A stretch of 32,483 nucleotides of DNA from an uncultured Granulosicoccaceae bacterium (lineage in GTDB: Bacteria; Pseudomonadota; Gammaproteobacteria; Granulosicoccales; Granulosicoccaceae), in contig CAKZUP010000193.1 of assembly GCA_937922945.1 (NCBI GenBank), positions 1-32,483 of the forward strand, read 5' to 3'. The notes under the pieces are model-generated. The model made no database searches, had not been told where the DNA came from, and worked only from the letters and a program-made list of their open reading frames with translations. The translations under genes were made by a program, and so were the position numbers. This document shows, in pieces, positions 24,704 to 32,483 of this stretch. Position 1 is the stretch's first letter. The number at the start of each line of letters is the position of its first letter.

Positions 24704-26139
24704 CCGGAATAGACTTCTGGAGAGTAATTCTCGAAGCGCGTGTATTTACCCAAAAAGGTCAGAACGACAGACCCTATCGGGCCGTTTCTTTGCTTTCGAA
24801 TCAGGATTTCCGCCATGCCCTTGCTCTGCTCATCGTCCGGGTTATAAACCTCGTCACGATAAATAAACATAATCACATCAGCATCCTGCTCGATTGCACC
24901 CGATTCGCGTAAATCAGACATAACGGGCCGTTTATCGGGCCGCTGCTCAAGGCTACGATTTAACTGAGACAAAGCAATAACAGGCACGGTTAATTCTTTG
25001 GCCAAGGCTTTGAGTGATCGCGAAATTTCTGAAATTTCCGTGGCGCGATTCTCGCCACCACCACTTACTTGCATCAGTTGCAGGTAATCAATAACAATCA
25101 AACTAATGCCATGTTCACGCGCTAGTCGCCTGCATCGAGCGCGTAACTCCACAGGTGTTAAAGCCGGCGTATCGTCGATAAATAAATTGCGTTTCTGATT
25201 CAGCAGCGTTATCGCACTGGTGACTCTTGGCCAATCCTGCTCGGCAAGATTACCCGTTCGCAGCTTCTGCAGTTCAACCCGTCCCAGCGATGAAATCAAT
25301 CTCATACCCAGCTGTTCAGCCGGCATCTCCATCGAAAAAACAGCGACAGGCCCGTCTGCGGTTAATGCGGCATGCTCTGCCAGATTCATGGCAAAGGTTG
25401 TTTTACCCATCGACGGGCGACCAGCAATAATAATTAAATCGGAATCTTGTAAGCCACTGGTTTTTTCGTCAAGCTCATCAAAACCTGTAGACAAACCGGT
25501 AATGGCCGCATCGGATTCATAGAGCTCATTAATACGTTCTATCGCAGTGGCTAAAACGGTTTTGATATTGGTAAAACCACCACTACCGGTTCGGCTGGTC
25601 TGATCAGCAATGGCAAACACTTTCGATTCTGCCTGATCAAGCAGATCTTTGGTGCTTCGCCCTTCACTGTCAAACGCGCTATCAGCAATCTCGTTAGCGA
25701 CTCCAATAAGCTGACGTAACACAGAACGCTCTCGAACAATGTCGGCATACGCTTTAATATTGGAAACACTGGGGGTCTCTTGTGCAATAGCGCCGATGTA
25801 GTGAACGCCATTGGCATCTTCCAACAACCCCATGTTTTGCAGCTGACCAACCACAGTAACCACATCCGGAACCATGTTGTCGCTGACCAGCGTATTGATA
25901 GCGCGGAAAATGACTCGATGGTTGTACTGATAAAAATCAGTCTCTGTCACCGTTTCGGAAATTTTGTCGAAGGCTTCAGAATTCAGCAGCAGACAGCCTA
26001 GAACGGCTTGCTCGGCTTCTATAGAGTGTGGCGGCATGCGCGCAGCACTCAGTTGTTCGGCTAACTGACTAGTCGACTCGAAGTCAGACTCAAAATCAGA
26101 CTGGTAGTCGACGGCAATGTCGTCCGGGGTAAACGCCAT
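24691..26139 (-). CDS. dnaB: Replicative DNA helicase DnaB
   Basis: 482 residues. The N-terminal helical domain begins PPHSIEAEQAVLGC (about 37-50). The RecA-like helicase core has Walker A GRPSMGKTTF (near 240), VFSMEMPAEQLG, Walker B LIVIDYLQLM, QLNRSLEQRPDKRPVMSDLR and the C-terminal IFIYRDE-type region. It unwinds DNA ahead of the replisome as a hexamer. A 36-residue acidic N-terminal extension precedes the core. GAGGCG precedes the ATG at 26139. It is transcribed separately from rplI because a terminator lies between them. Confidence 0.97.
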   Translation of the reverse strand: MAFTPDDIAVDYQSDFESDFESTSQLAEQLSAARMPPHSIEAEQAVLGCLLLNSEAFDKISETVTETDFYQYNHRVIFRAINTLVSDNMVPDVVTVVGQLQNMGLLEDANGVHYIGAIAQETPSVSNIKAYADIVRERSVLRQLIGVANEIADSAFDSEGRSTKDLLDQAESKVFAIADQTSRTGSGGFTNIKTVLATAIERINELYESDAAITGLSTGFDELDEKTSGLQDSDLIIIAGRPSMGKTTFAMNLAEHAALTADGPVAVFSMEMPAEQLGMRLISSLGRVELQKLRTGNLAEQDWPRVTSAITLLNQKRNLFIDDTPALTPVELRARCRRLAREHGISLIVIDYLQLMQVSGGGENRATEISEISRSLKALAKELTVPVIALSQLNRSLEQRPDKRPVMSDLRESGAIEQDADVIMFIYRDEVYNPDDEQSKGMAEILIRKQRNGPIGSVVLTFLGKYTRFENYSPEVYSGEFS

Positions 26140-26342
26140 CAGGAGCGCCTCAAAGCGATGAAACAGAGACGAGCCACTTTATCAGCTAACGCCGTGAGAT
26201 TACTAAATTCGACACAATCAGCCACGTGATTGAACGCAGATTGAACACTTAATTTGCACTTCAGTGAGCTGGCCAACCCACGGCTGACCAACTCGCGACT
26301 GACCGACACAAGCCAAATGCCAAGCCAAAGTGCACAACAATA

Positions 26343-26364
26343 GAAAAAGCGGACTATTCCGCCT
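26343..26364 (-). terminator. Intrinsic terminator containing the rplI stop codon
   Basis: On the minus strand AGGCGGA pairs with TCCGCTT (one G-T pair) around the loop ATAG, followed by TTTTT (26344-26348). The 5' arm is coding sequence of rplI and the stop codon TAG is in the loop. Confidence 0.85.
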
Positions 26365-26809
26365 CTTCGCCCACTACGTTAACAGTGACTTCTGAGTCAA
26401 CGTCGGCGTGCAGGTGCAACGAAATGGGGTGTTCGCCAACATTGCGAAGCGGCCCATCCGGAAGACGAATTTCTTTCTTCTCCACTTCGACACCTGCAGA
26501 CTCGATAGCAGCCCGAATCTCCTCGGTACCCACAGAGCCAAACAATTTACCTTCAGTTCCACTTCTGGACGTGATGGTGACGCTCAGACCTTCCAGCTGC
26601 GCAGCACGCGCTTGAGCGGCCGATAGAGCCTCTGCTTGCTGCTTTTCCAATTCAGCTCGACGAGCCTGGAACGCTTCAATATTCGTTTTCGTGGCCATCT
26701 CGGCTTTGCCCTGAGGCAGCAGAAAATTACGCGCGAACCCAGATTTAACATCGACTAAATCGCCTAGCGCGCCGACTTTCTCAATTTTTTCTAACAGTAT
26801 GACTTGCAT
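26354..26809 (-). CDS. rplI: 50S ribosomal protein L9
   Basis: 151 residues. The N domain begins [20 protein letters not shown], followed by [16 protein letters not shown], a hallmark of L9. The long connecting helix (about 40-75, with alternating Ala/Gln/Glu) leads to the C domain with [14 protein letters not shown] and [17 protein letters not shown]. It binds 23S rRNA near L1. The ATG at 26809 has GGGGA upstream; a longer frame to 26863 is rejected because it overlaps the preceding gene. Last gene of the rpsF operon, with the terminator formed over its stop. Confidence 0.97.
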   Translation of the reverse strand: MQVILLEKIEKVGALGDLVDVKSGFARNFLLPQGKAEMATKTNIEAFQARRAELEKQQAEALSAAQARAAQLEGLSVTITSRSGTEGKLFGSVGTEEIRAAIESAGVEVEKKEIRLPDGPLRNVGEHPISLHLHADVDSEVTVNVVGEEAE

Positions 26810-26828
26810 GTGTATCCCCGATACAAAC

Positions 26829-27746
26829 TTAAATTTTACGTATCTGGAAAAAGTTATCGGCAATTCCCAGCACGCTTAGTGCAAACATGGTTGGTGGTAG
26901 CCATAAAATAGCGTACATACCCGACAACCAACCCGTACTCAGACCGCGTTGCTTGGTGATGCAATGCAGTACAGATAAACCTTGTAAAAAAAACACGAAC
27001 ATCATCGCCGTTGCAATGGATGCCCAAAACGAACCCATAAATAGTTTTGCCAACACAAACGCAACCGCAAACACCGCTACCGCTTCTCTACCAAGTCGCA
27101 GCGTGTGGAATTCTTTTTGAAAACCACCATTGTTAAACAACTGCGCTTGCCAGAATCTGGCAATAAAAACCCCACAAACCACGATAAAAAATGCCCAACT
27201 GCTGGCTGATTCGGCCAACAGAACCGGCATCATGTCGAGCAGCAGAGTCAGCTTCTGTTCGCCGAGCTGCTCCAACTCCGCATCGGTCAAACTAGACAGA
27301 CTCTTGCGTAGCGAAAATTGCCAATAGTGCGTAACGTCGGCCTTAAAAAAACTAGCAAGCAAGGCGACTACGACAGCAACCGGCACCGCACTCAGTACAG
27401 CAATTTTCAAACTGACTGTTCCGCGCAAAACACTCGCAACGAACACAGCCGAAAGCCAACAGATAGCGGTAAAGATCAGCACTATCTTGGCATCACCCAA
27501 CAGATACGCGGACACACCTGCAGTCACTAAACCTGCGATTAACGCTGTGGTTACTGCCGATTGCTCGCCGTGCCGTAAGGCAACAAACGCGAGCACGGCC
27601 GCACTGAGCATCAGGGCAATTGGTGTTAACAACAAACCAAACACCACGCTGATATCGAGCGCAAGAATCCCGAGTAGCGTTATTGCCGCCGTGATCGTAG
27701 CAGCAGCTCCTAAACCCATCTCAGCAATTCTGGCGATGCCTAACAT
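26829..27746 (-). CDS. DUF2232-type membrane protein
   Basis: 305 residues with about eight hydrophobic segments and few polar loops. The length, topology and position between rpsR and rplI match the DUF2232 (YybS-like) protein found at this site in many gammaproteobacteria; function is unknown. C-terminal stretches [16 protein letters not shown] and [18 protein letters not shown] are typical. The ATG at 27746 has AAGGG upstream. Gaps of 64 bases to rpsR and 19 to rplI put it in the ribosomal operon. Confidence 0.85.
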   Translation of the reverse strand: MLGIARIAEMGLGAAATITAAITLLGILALDISVVFGLLLTPIALMLSAAVLAFVALRHGEQSAVTTALIAGLVTAGVSAYLLGDAKIVLIFTAICWLSAVFVASVLRGTVSLKIAVLSAVPVAVVVALLASFFKADVTHYWQFSLRKSLSSLTDAELEQLGEQKLTLLLDMMPVLLAESASSWAFFIVVCGVFIARFWQAQLFNNGGFQKEFHTLRLGREAVAVFAVAFVLAKLFMGSFWASIATAMMFVFFLQGLSVLHCITKQRGLSTGWLSGMYAILWLPPTMFALSVLGIADNFFQIRKI

Positions 27747-27810
27747 CGCGACAACCCTTCTATTAATCCAGTCGAATGTTGACCGGCAAAAATGTGATTA
27801 GCAGAAACGA

Positions 27811-28035
27811 TTAGTGCTGATCAGTGTACGGTAGCAACGCAATGTAACGCGCACGCTTAATAGCCGTTGAAAGCTGACGCTGATAGCGGGCTTTTGTGCC
27901 AGTGATTCTGCTTGGTACGATTTTACCGGTTTCAGTAACAAAACCTTTAAGGAGTTCAAGATCTTTGTAATCGATTTCTGAAATACCTTCAGCGGTAAAA
28001 CGGCAATATTTACGACGACGGAAATAACGAGACAT
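27811..28035 (-). CDS. rpsR: 30S ribosomal protein S18
   Basis: 74 residues, full length. Recognised by [20 protein letters not shown], the core [18 protein letters not shown] and [20 protein letters not shown]. It pairs with S6 on the 30S platform. GGAG lies eight bases before the ATG. It follows rpsF by 17 bases. Confidence 0.98.
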   Translation of the reverse strand: MSRYFRRRKYCRFTAEGISEIDYKDLELLKGFVTETGKIVPSRITGTKARYQRQLSTAIKRARYIALLPYTDQH

Positions 28036-28052
28036 AATTCAACTCCAAAAAA

Positions 28053-28514
28053 TTAAGATGCAACCGTTTCGACTTCATCGGAAGAAGAATCAGACAGCGG
28101 TTCGTCTGAGCCACCGTCGCCCGAAGTGCTGTCGTCCGAAGTCGCTGAATCGCTATCGGCACTACGTGCACGACGCTCTTCATCACCACGGGTTTCTTCT
28201 TTCTTGATAAGAGGTGAAGGCTCGGTGACAGGCTTGTCTTGAACCAGAACCATGTGTCGAATTACCGCATCGTTAAATTTGAACGCACTCGTTAGTTCAT
28301 CAAGTGCTGCCTGATTACACTCGATGTTCAGCAGCGTGTAGTGTGCTTTGTAAACTTTGTTGATTGGGTAGGCTAACTGGCGGCGACCCCAGTCTTCCTG
28401 GCGATGAATGACGCCTTCTTGAGATTCAATAATACCGCGGTAACGTTCTACCATGGCAGGCACTTGTTCGCTCTGGTCCGGATGGACGAGGAACACGATT
28501 TCATAATGTCGCAT
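28053..28514 (-). CDS. rpsF: 30S ribosomal protein S6 with extended acidic tail
   Basis: 153 residues; the S6 fold occupies about 1-100 ([54 protein letters not shown]). Residues 101-153 form an unusually long tail, first charged ([20 protein letters not shown]) and then Ser/Asp/Gly-rich. E. coli S6 has a short tail modified with glutamates by RimK; whether this one is modified is unknown. GGGAG precedes the ATG at 28514. First gene of the operon rpsF-rpsR-DUF2232-rplI. Confidence 0.96.
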   Translation of the reverse strand: MRHYEIVFLVHPDQSEQVPAMVERYRGIIESQEGVIHRQEDWGRRQLAYPINKVYKAHYTLLNIECNQAALDELTSAFKFNDAVIRHMVLVQDKPVTEPSPLIKKEETRGDEERRARSADSDSATSDDSTSGDGGSDEPLSDSSSDEVETVAS

Positions 28515-28575
28515 AACTGCTCCCTATGGGTTTTGTCCGTACACACCTCGTGTTGGTGGCCAGAACAAGGAGAAT

Positions 28576-28587
28576 GGCAATATTGCC
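28576..28587. promoter_or_regulatory. Palindrome in the rpsF leader
   Basis: GGCAATATTGCC is a perfect 12-bp palindrome lying between the predicted transcription start (about 28599) and the rpsF ATG. It could be part of a leader structure for S6:S18 autoregulation or a DNA operator. Confidence 0.45.
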
Positions 28588-28605
28588 GTACTGCTTAGCC
28601 GGTTA

Positions 28606-28634
28606 ATTCTACAGCACTCAGTGCTATGTGACAA
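28606..28634 (-). promoter_or_regulatory. Sigma70 promoter for the rpsF operon
   Basis: On the minus strand TTGTCA (28629-28634) and TAGAAT (28606-28611) are separated by exactly 17 bases. The spacer holds a hyphenated palindrome AGCACT-C-AGTGCT (28613-28625). Start of transcription is predicted near 28599, giving a leader of about 85 bases. Confidence 0.72.
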
Positions 28635-28662
28635 TCTCCTGCCCGCGCGTTTTCCAGGAAAA

Positions 28663-29403
28663 TTATCGCCTCTGCCGACACACTTCAAACAGGCTGATTC
28701 CTGCGGCAACCGATACATTCAGGCTACCAACACTACCGTGCATGGGAATGTTGAACAGACCGTCACAGGCTTCTCGCGTCAAGCGACGCAAACCGCCACC
28801 TTCCGAGCCCATAACCAATGCCGTATGTCCTTTAAAATCAATATCATACAACGACTCTGACGCCTCGCCGGCGGCCCCGTATACCCAAATTCCATCTGCT
28901 TTGAGTTTTTTCAGGGTTCGTTGAAGGTTGGTGACCTGGAATATCGCCACAGTTTCAACTCCGCCCGATGCCACCTTTCGCACAACAGGTGTAATACCGA
29001 CGCTGTTATCCATGGGAATTACCACAGCATCGACGCCCGCTGCATCCGCACTGCGAATACACGCACCCAGATTGTGTGGATCCTGCAGACCGTCGAGCAC
29101 TAACAATAAAAGCGGCTTTGCTTTGTCAGACACGCACTCGAACAATGCCTTCTCGTTGCCAATGGGTTGGCCGACCACTTCCGCTAAAACACCCTGATGC
29201 TCAATTTCACCAGCAAGCGCATCTAACTCCAATCGCGATAACTCTCGAACTGGAATACCGGCCTTTTGGGCCAGCGAGACGAGGGCCCTCATTCTTGTGT
29301 CGCGGCGACCTTTTTGAATCAACAGCGATTTTGTGTCGGCCGCATTGGCCTTCAGTAGAGCCTTGACCGCATGCATTCCACCGACCTGGGTGGTGTCACT
29401 CAC
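28663..29403 (-). CDS. rlmB: 23S rRNA 2'-O-methyltransferase RlmB
   Basis: 246 residues (E. coli RlmB is 243). It methylates a 23S rRNA guanosine ribose using SAM; SpoU/TrmH fold. The N-terminal substrate domain starts VGGMHAVKALL. SPOUT motifs are NLGACIRSADAAGVDAVVIP, ALVMGSEGGGLRRL and IPMHGSVGSLNVSVAAGISL. I chose the GTG at 29403 because GGAG lies seven bases before it; a longer frame to 29430 adds an unlike N terminus. It follows rnr by 58 bases, the usual rnr-rlmB pairing. Confidence 0.95.
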   Translation of the reverse strand: MSDTTQVGGMHAVKALLKANAADTKSLLIQKGRRDTRMRALVSLAQKAGIPVRELSRLELDALAGEIEHQGVLAEVVGQPIGNEKALFECVSDKAKPLLLLVLDGLQDPHNLGACIRSADAAGVDAVVIPMDNSVGITPVVRKVASGGVETVAIFQVTNLQRTLKKLKADGIWVYGAAGEASESLYDIDFKGHTALVMGSEGGGLRRLTREACDGLFNIPMHGSVGSLNVSVAAGISLFEVCRQRR

Positions 29404-29461
29404 ACGCCTGCTCCAAATCCAGAAGAGCAAGCACGCTTACACGAAGGGGAAGCCACCAAGC

Positions 29462-32260
29462 TCACGAGCGTTTACCGCTCTGCTTTGATTTTTTACTCGA
29501 TGCCTTCTTGGCTTTCGTTTTCTTCGAGACAGCCTTCTTTGCTACGGTTTTCTTCGCTGCAGTTTTCTTCGCTGCAGTTTTCTTCGCTGCAGTTTTCTTT
29601 GCTGCAGTTTTCTTCACAGCAGTCTTCTTCGCTGCAGTTTTCTTTGCTGCAGTTTTCTTCACAGCAGTCTTCTTCGCAGCAGTCTTCTTCGCAGCAGTCT
29701 TCTTCGCAGCAGTCTTCTTCGCAGCAGTTTTCTTCGCAGCGGTCTTCTTAGTCGCAGTCTTCTTCGCAGCGGTCTTCTTCGTTGCTGTTTTCTTTGTTGC
29801 TGTTTTCTTTGTTGAAGGCATCTTTGACTGTAGATCAGTGGACTGCGCTGTTGCGTCATCTGCTGCCAATGCGTCAGTGGTTATCGGCGCATCAGTAACT
29901 GCGGTTGCTGCCACGACCGCTTTATCTTTAAGCGTATCTTTCCTGGCTTTTTTGTGTTTCTTGGGCTTTCGGGAAGACGCTTTTTTTGCGTCTTCCCATT
30001 TTCTGGAGCCTTTATCTTTTTTCCTGCTCTCTTTCCTGTTCGCTTCACTACCCTGCTCAGCAAAGTCGATTTTACGGTCTTCCAGATTAACCGAATCTAC
30101 TCGCACATTAATCGCATCACCCAGTCGGTATTGCTTACCTGTACGTTCGCCGATCATGGCTTGCTCGGCTTGTTCAAAACGATAAAAATCATGATCCAGG
30201 TTAGTTACGTGTAACAGCCCTTCCACATGAATATCGGTTAATTCAATAAATAGACCAAAGGAGGTAACGGCTGTTATCACACCGGCATATTCGCTGCCTA
30301 TATGATCCTGCATGAATTCACACTTAAGCCAACTAACAACGTCTCGTGTTGCCTCTTCAGCACGCCGTTCGGTAGTCGAACAGCTTTCACCCAAAGCCTT
30401 CATGTGATCAGCCGAATACCGGTAGTTAATAATGCTATCTCGTTTTAGCACATGCTTGATGGCACGATGCACCAATAAATCCGGGTATCGACGTATGGGA
30501 GAAGTGAAATGCGCATATTGATTTAATGCCAACCCGAAATGACCTTCATTCTTCGGTTGATACACAGCTTGTTGCATTGAACGCAACATAAGCGTTGAAA
30601 TGACTGAACGATCGGGGCGCTCTTCTATCTGCTTTGACAATGTGGCATAGTCCATCGCCGTAGGTTGATCGCCACCCCGCAAACTCAAGCCACGCAACGA
30701 TAAAAATGATCGTAGATCTTCAAGACGATCAGACTTAGGGCCATGGTGTACGCGATACAAAGCCGGCACGCTGTGTTGCTCTAAAAAGCCTGCGGTCGCA
30801 ACATTTGCCAATATCATGCACTCTTCTATGAGCTTATGCGCATCATTGCGAACAATCGGGACGATCTCGCTGATTTTTTTATTCTCATCGAAAAGAATAC
30901 GGGTTTCCGTTGATGCGAACTCGATAACGCCTCGACGTGACCGGCTCGCCGAAAGAATGCCGTACAACTCGTGCAGATTACGCAAATGAGGCACTACCGT
31001 TTCGTATTGCTTTTGCAGGTCACTGGTTTCATCGGTGAGAATTTCGTTCACCTGAGAGTAAGTAAGCCGAGCGTGGGATAACATAACGGCATTGTAAAAA
31101 CGTGCCCGTTTAATCGCCCCCATATCGTCCAGTGTCATCTCGCACAGCATGCACAGCCTTTCAACATCTGGATTTATTGAGCACAAACCGTTGGATAACA
31201 CCTCAGGCAACATCGGCACAACACGACCGGGAAAGTAAACCGATGTACCTCGATTCTCCGCTTCTTTATCTAATGCGGTATCCGGCATAACATAGTGAGC
31301 CACGTCGGCAATCGCAACAAGCAATCGCCAACCACTGCTGGTTTTCTCACAATAAACGGCATCATCAAAATCCCTGGCATCCGCGCCATCTATAGTGACC
31401 AACGGCAGCCGGGTAATGTCTTTCCGGCCCATCTTGTCTTTGTCTTCTATTGCAGTGGAGAATCCATTGGCTTGATCGAGCACCTCTTGAGGCCACTCGA
31501 ACGGGATATCATGACTTCGCAACGACATATCGATTTCCATGCCCGGCTGCATGTGCTTGCCAAGTACTTCAATCACTTTTCCAACGGGAGGATTATGTCG
31601 ATTCGGCTGCTCGACGATTTCGGCAACCACAATATCGCCGTGCACGGCATCGCCACGTTCGTTTTCAGGAATCATGACATCCTGATGGATTCGTTTGTTA
31701 TCAGGCGCGATAACGAGCACACCTTTTTCTTCCAAAAAGCGCCCAACGACAGATTTGTTGGCACGCTCAACCACATCGACGATACGACCTTCACGACGCC
31801 CGCGCCGATCTACACCCGCAAGACAAACCACCGCACGGTCGCCATGCAATACCAATCGCATTTGTTTACCGTTAAGGTATATGTCTCCCTGACCATCGTT
31901 TTTCTCAGGCACCAGAAATCCGAAACCGTCGGGGTGAGCGTTAATGCGTCCTGCCAGCAAGGTATCGGTATCCACTGGCACCAAACCACGTTTACGATTT
32001 TCAATGAGTTGTCCATCGCGCTGCATCGCTCGGACGCGCCTGCTTAGCGCATCCAGTCCTTTCGCATCTTCGCTAAGGCCGAGCCGCTTTGCCAAAGCAT
32101 CGAAATTTAGCGGAGCTTTCTCTTTGCCGAGCAACTCGAGAATGAACTCCCTGCTGGCAATAGGCTCACCATATTTGGCTTGCTCGCGGGCTAGATGAGG
32201 GTCACCGGATTTGTGGCGACGTTTACTCTTGTTATTTTTCTTGATTTTGGGCTTACTCAT
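29462..32260 (-). CDS. rnr: Ribonuclease R with histone-like Lys/Ala tail
   Basis: 932 residues, against about 810 for E. coli RNase R. It is a 3'-5' processive exoribonuclease. Order of domains: basic N terminus and winged helix (about 30-100), two cold-shock OB domains (about 100-245), RNB catalytic domain with [12 protein letters not shown] (291-302), and an S1 domain (about 690-775) with [17 protein letters not shown]. The tail from about 775 is Lys-rich; residues 821-905 are 17 tandem A-[ATV]-K-K-T units like histone H1 C termini, then degenerate copies. The ATG at 32260 has a poor ribosome site; a TTG at 32287 is possible. Confidence 0.96.
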   Translation of the reverse strand: MSKPKIKKNNKSKRRHKSGDPHLAREQAKYGEPIASREFILELLGKEKAPLNFDALAKRLGLSEDAKGLDALSRRVRAMQRDGQLIENRKRGLVPVDTDTLLAGRINAHPDGFGFLVPEKNDGQGDIYLNGKQMRLVLHGDRAVVCLAGVDRRGRREGRIVDVVERANKSVVGRFLEEKGVLVIAPDNKRIHQDVMIPENERGDAVHGDIVVAEIVEQPNRHNPPVGKVIEVLGKHMQPGMEIDMSLRSHDIPFEWPQEVLDQANGFSTAIEDKDKMGRKDITRLPLVTIDGADARDFDDAVYCEKTSSGWRLLVAIADVAHYVMPDTALDKEAENRGTSVYFPGRVVPMLPEVLSNGLCSINPDVERLCMLCEMTLDDMGAIKRARFYNAVMLSHARLTYSQVNEILTDETSDLQKQYETVVPHLRNLHELYGILSASRSRRGVIEFASTETRILFDENKKISEIVPIVRNDAHKLIEECMILANVATAGFLEQHSVPALYRVHHGPKSDRLEDLRSFLSLRGLSLRGGDQPTAMDYATLSKQIEERPDRSVISTLMLRSMQQAVYQPKNEGHFGLALNQYAHFTSPIRRYPDLLVHRAIKHVLKRDSIINYRYSADHMKALGESCSTTERRAEEATRDVVSWLKCEFMQDHIGSEYAGVITAVTSFGLFIELTDIHVEGLLHVTNLDHDFYRFEQAEQAMIGERTGKQYRLGDAINVRVDSVNLEDRKIDFAEQGSEANRKESRKKDKGSRKWEDAKKASSRKPKKHKKARKDTLKDKAVVAATAVTDAPITTDALAADDATAQSTDLQSKMPSTKKTATKKTATKKTAAKKTATKKTAAKKTAAKKTAAKKTAAKKTAAKKTAVKKTAAKKTAAKKTAVKKTAAKKTAAKKTAAKKTAAKKTVAKKAVSKKTKAKKASSKKSKQSGKRS
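29546..29800. repeat. Tandem 15-bp coding repeat in rnr
   Basis: Seventeen contiguous 15-bp units encode A-[ATV]-K-K-T. Plus-strand units look like TTCTTCGCTGCAGTT with variation mainly at third positions. Further degenerate units lie on both sides (about 29486-29812). Such arrays can change copy number by slippage in frame. Confidence 0.9.
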
Positions 32261-32332
32261 AGGAATATATTTAAAAAACTTTAGCAAGGGTACGCTAAAT
32301 AGACGTTTTCAACATTTTAGTTTCATTCAACG

Positions 32333-32361
32333 TTGACAGTTTGGCTGAGCTTCGGTACATT
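32333..32361 (+). promoter_or_regulatory. Promoter of the tRNA-Leu gene
   Basis: A perfect -35 TTGACA (32333-32338), a 17-base spacer and -10 TACATT (32356-32361), followed by a GC-rich discriminator (TCGCGCTC) of the kind found on stringently controlled stable-RNA promoters. Transcription would start near 32368, about 29 bases before the tRNA. Confidence 0.8.
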
Positions 32362-32396
32362 TCGCGCTCTTCCCGAAATTCCAGAAGATAACCTTT

Positions 32397-32483
32397 GCCG
32401 AGGTGGCGGAATTGGTAGACGCGCTAGCTTCAGGTGCTAGTGAGCTTATGCTCGTGGAGGTTCAAGTCCTCTTCTCGGCACCA
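32397..32483 (+). tRNA. tRNA-Leu (anticodon CAG)
   Basis: 87 bases with a long variable arm as expected for leucine. Acceptor arms GCCGAGG and TCTCGGC pair; the anticodon stem CTAGC/GCTAG encloses TTCAGGT, giving anticodon CAG (32431-32433) that reads CUG. The T arm is GGAGG-TTCAAGT-CCTCT. The 3' CCA is encoded and ends exactly at the right edge of the window. Confidence 0.97.

Noticed and set aside
29546..29800. Repeat array that could be mistaken for CRISPR
   Set aside because: Units are contiguous 15-mers with no spacers and they encode a continuous rnr reading frame.
29508..30185. Plus-strand open frame of 225 aa full of Phe/Ala/Val repeats
   Set aside because: It is the antisense of the RNase R Lys/Ala repeat; the repeat composition keeps both strands open.
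31295..32047. Plus-strand 250-aa open frame inside rnr
   Set aside because: It is antisense to conserved RNase R domains and shows no domain signal.

Overview
The window looks like a chromosomal segment of a marine-type gammaproteobacterium of moderate GC. The rpsF-rpsR-DUF2232-rplI block followed by dnaB and alr, together with rlmB-rnr and a tRNA-Leu, is the usual gammaproteobacterial arrangement. YheS, GalU, FdxA, LemA and PobA are also gammaproteobacterial in character. I cannot fix the genus from sequence alone.

Positions 1-7.8 kb are an accessory signalling region. A minus-strand operon with its own promoter (2846-2875) encodes a coiled-coil protein, a membrane-anchored protein with a roadblock/longin-like segment, a Rab/Ras-like small GTPase, and a PAS-like protein cut by the left edge. 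A paralogue of that PAS-like protein lies at 4.2-4.6 kb behind an OmpR-type response regulator and faces a single-domain response regulator. Next come a lipoprotein gene and three tiny, well-spaced ORFs (58, 45 and 55 aa), each with a clear Shine-Dalgarno sequence. A Tat-signal protein gene lies further upstream on the same strand. None of these has a function I can name.

Positions 7.9-11.5 kb hold an aromatic-acid locus. A LigC-like dehydrogenase is divergent from a GntR/FCD regulator, and pobA (4-hydroxybenzoate to protocatechuate) follows the regulator. Two identical TGTATACA palindromes 62 bp apart probably form the operator. The ring-cleavage dioxygenase that should link PobA to LigC is not in the window. 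A small TPR protein follows.

Positions 11.6-21.6 kb hold envelope and metabolic genes: an unknown membrane protein, a DUF2970 protein, a beta-barrel-like outer membrane protein, the ABC-F ATPase YheS, the trio lemA-TPM-TPM, a YbjJ-type MFS transporter, and a large FAD/GcvT-fusion demethylating dehydrogenase.

Positions 21.7-32.5 kb are core genome: galU and fdxA (divergent), alr, dnaB, the ribosomal operon rpsF-rpsR-DUF2232-rplI, rlmB, rnr and tRNA-Leu(CAG). Notable details are a long histone H1-like Lys/Ala repeat tail on RNase R, an acidic Ser/Asp tail on S6, an intrinsic terminator that contains the rplI stop codon, and a three-copy 14-bp repeat that starts inside the end of dnaB.
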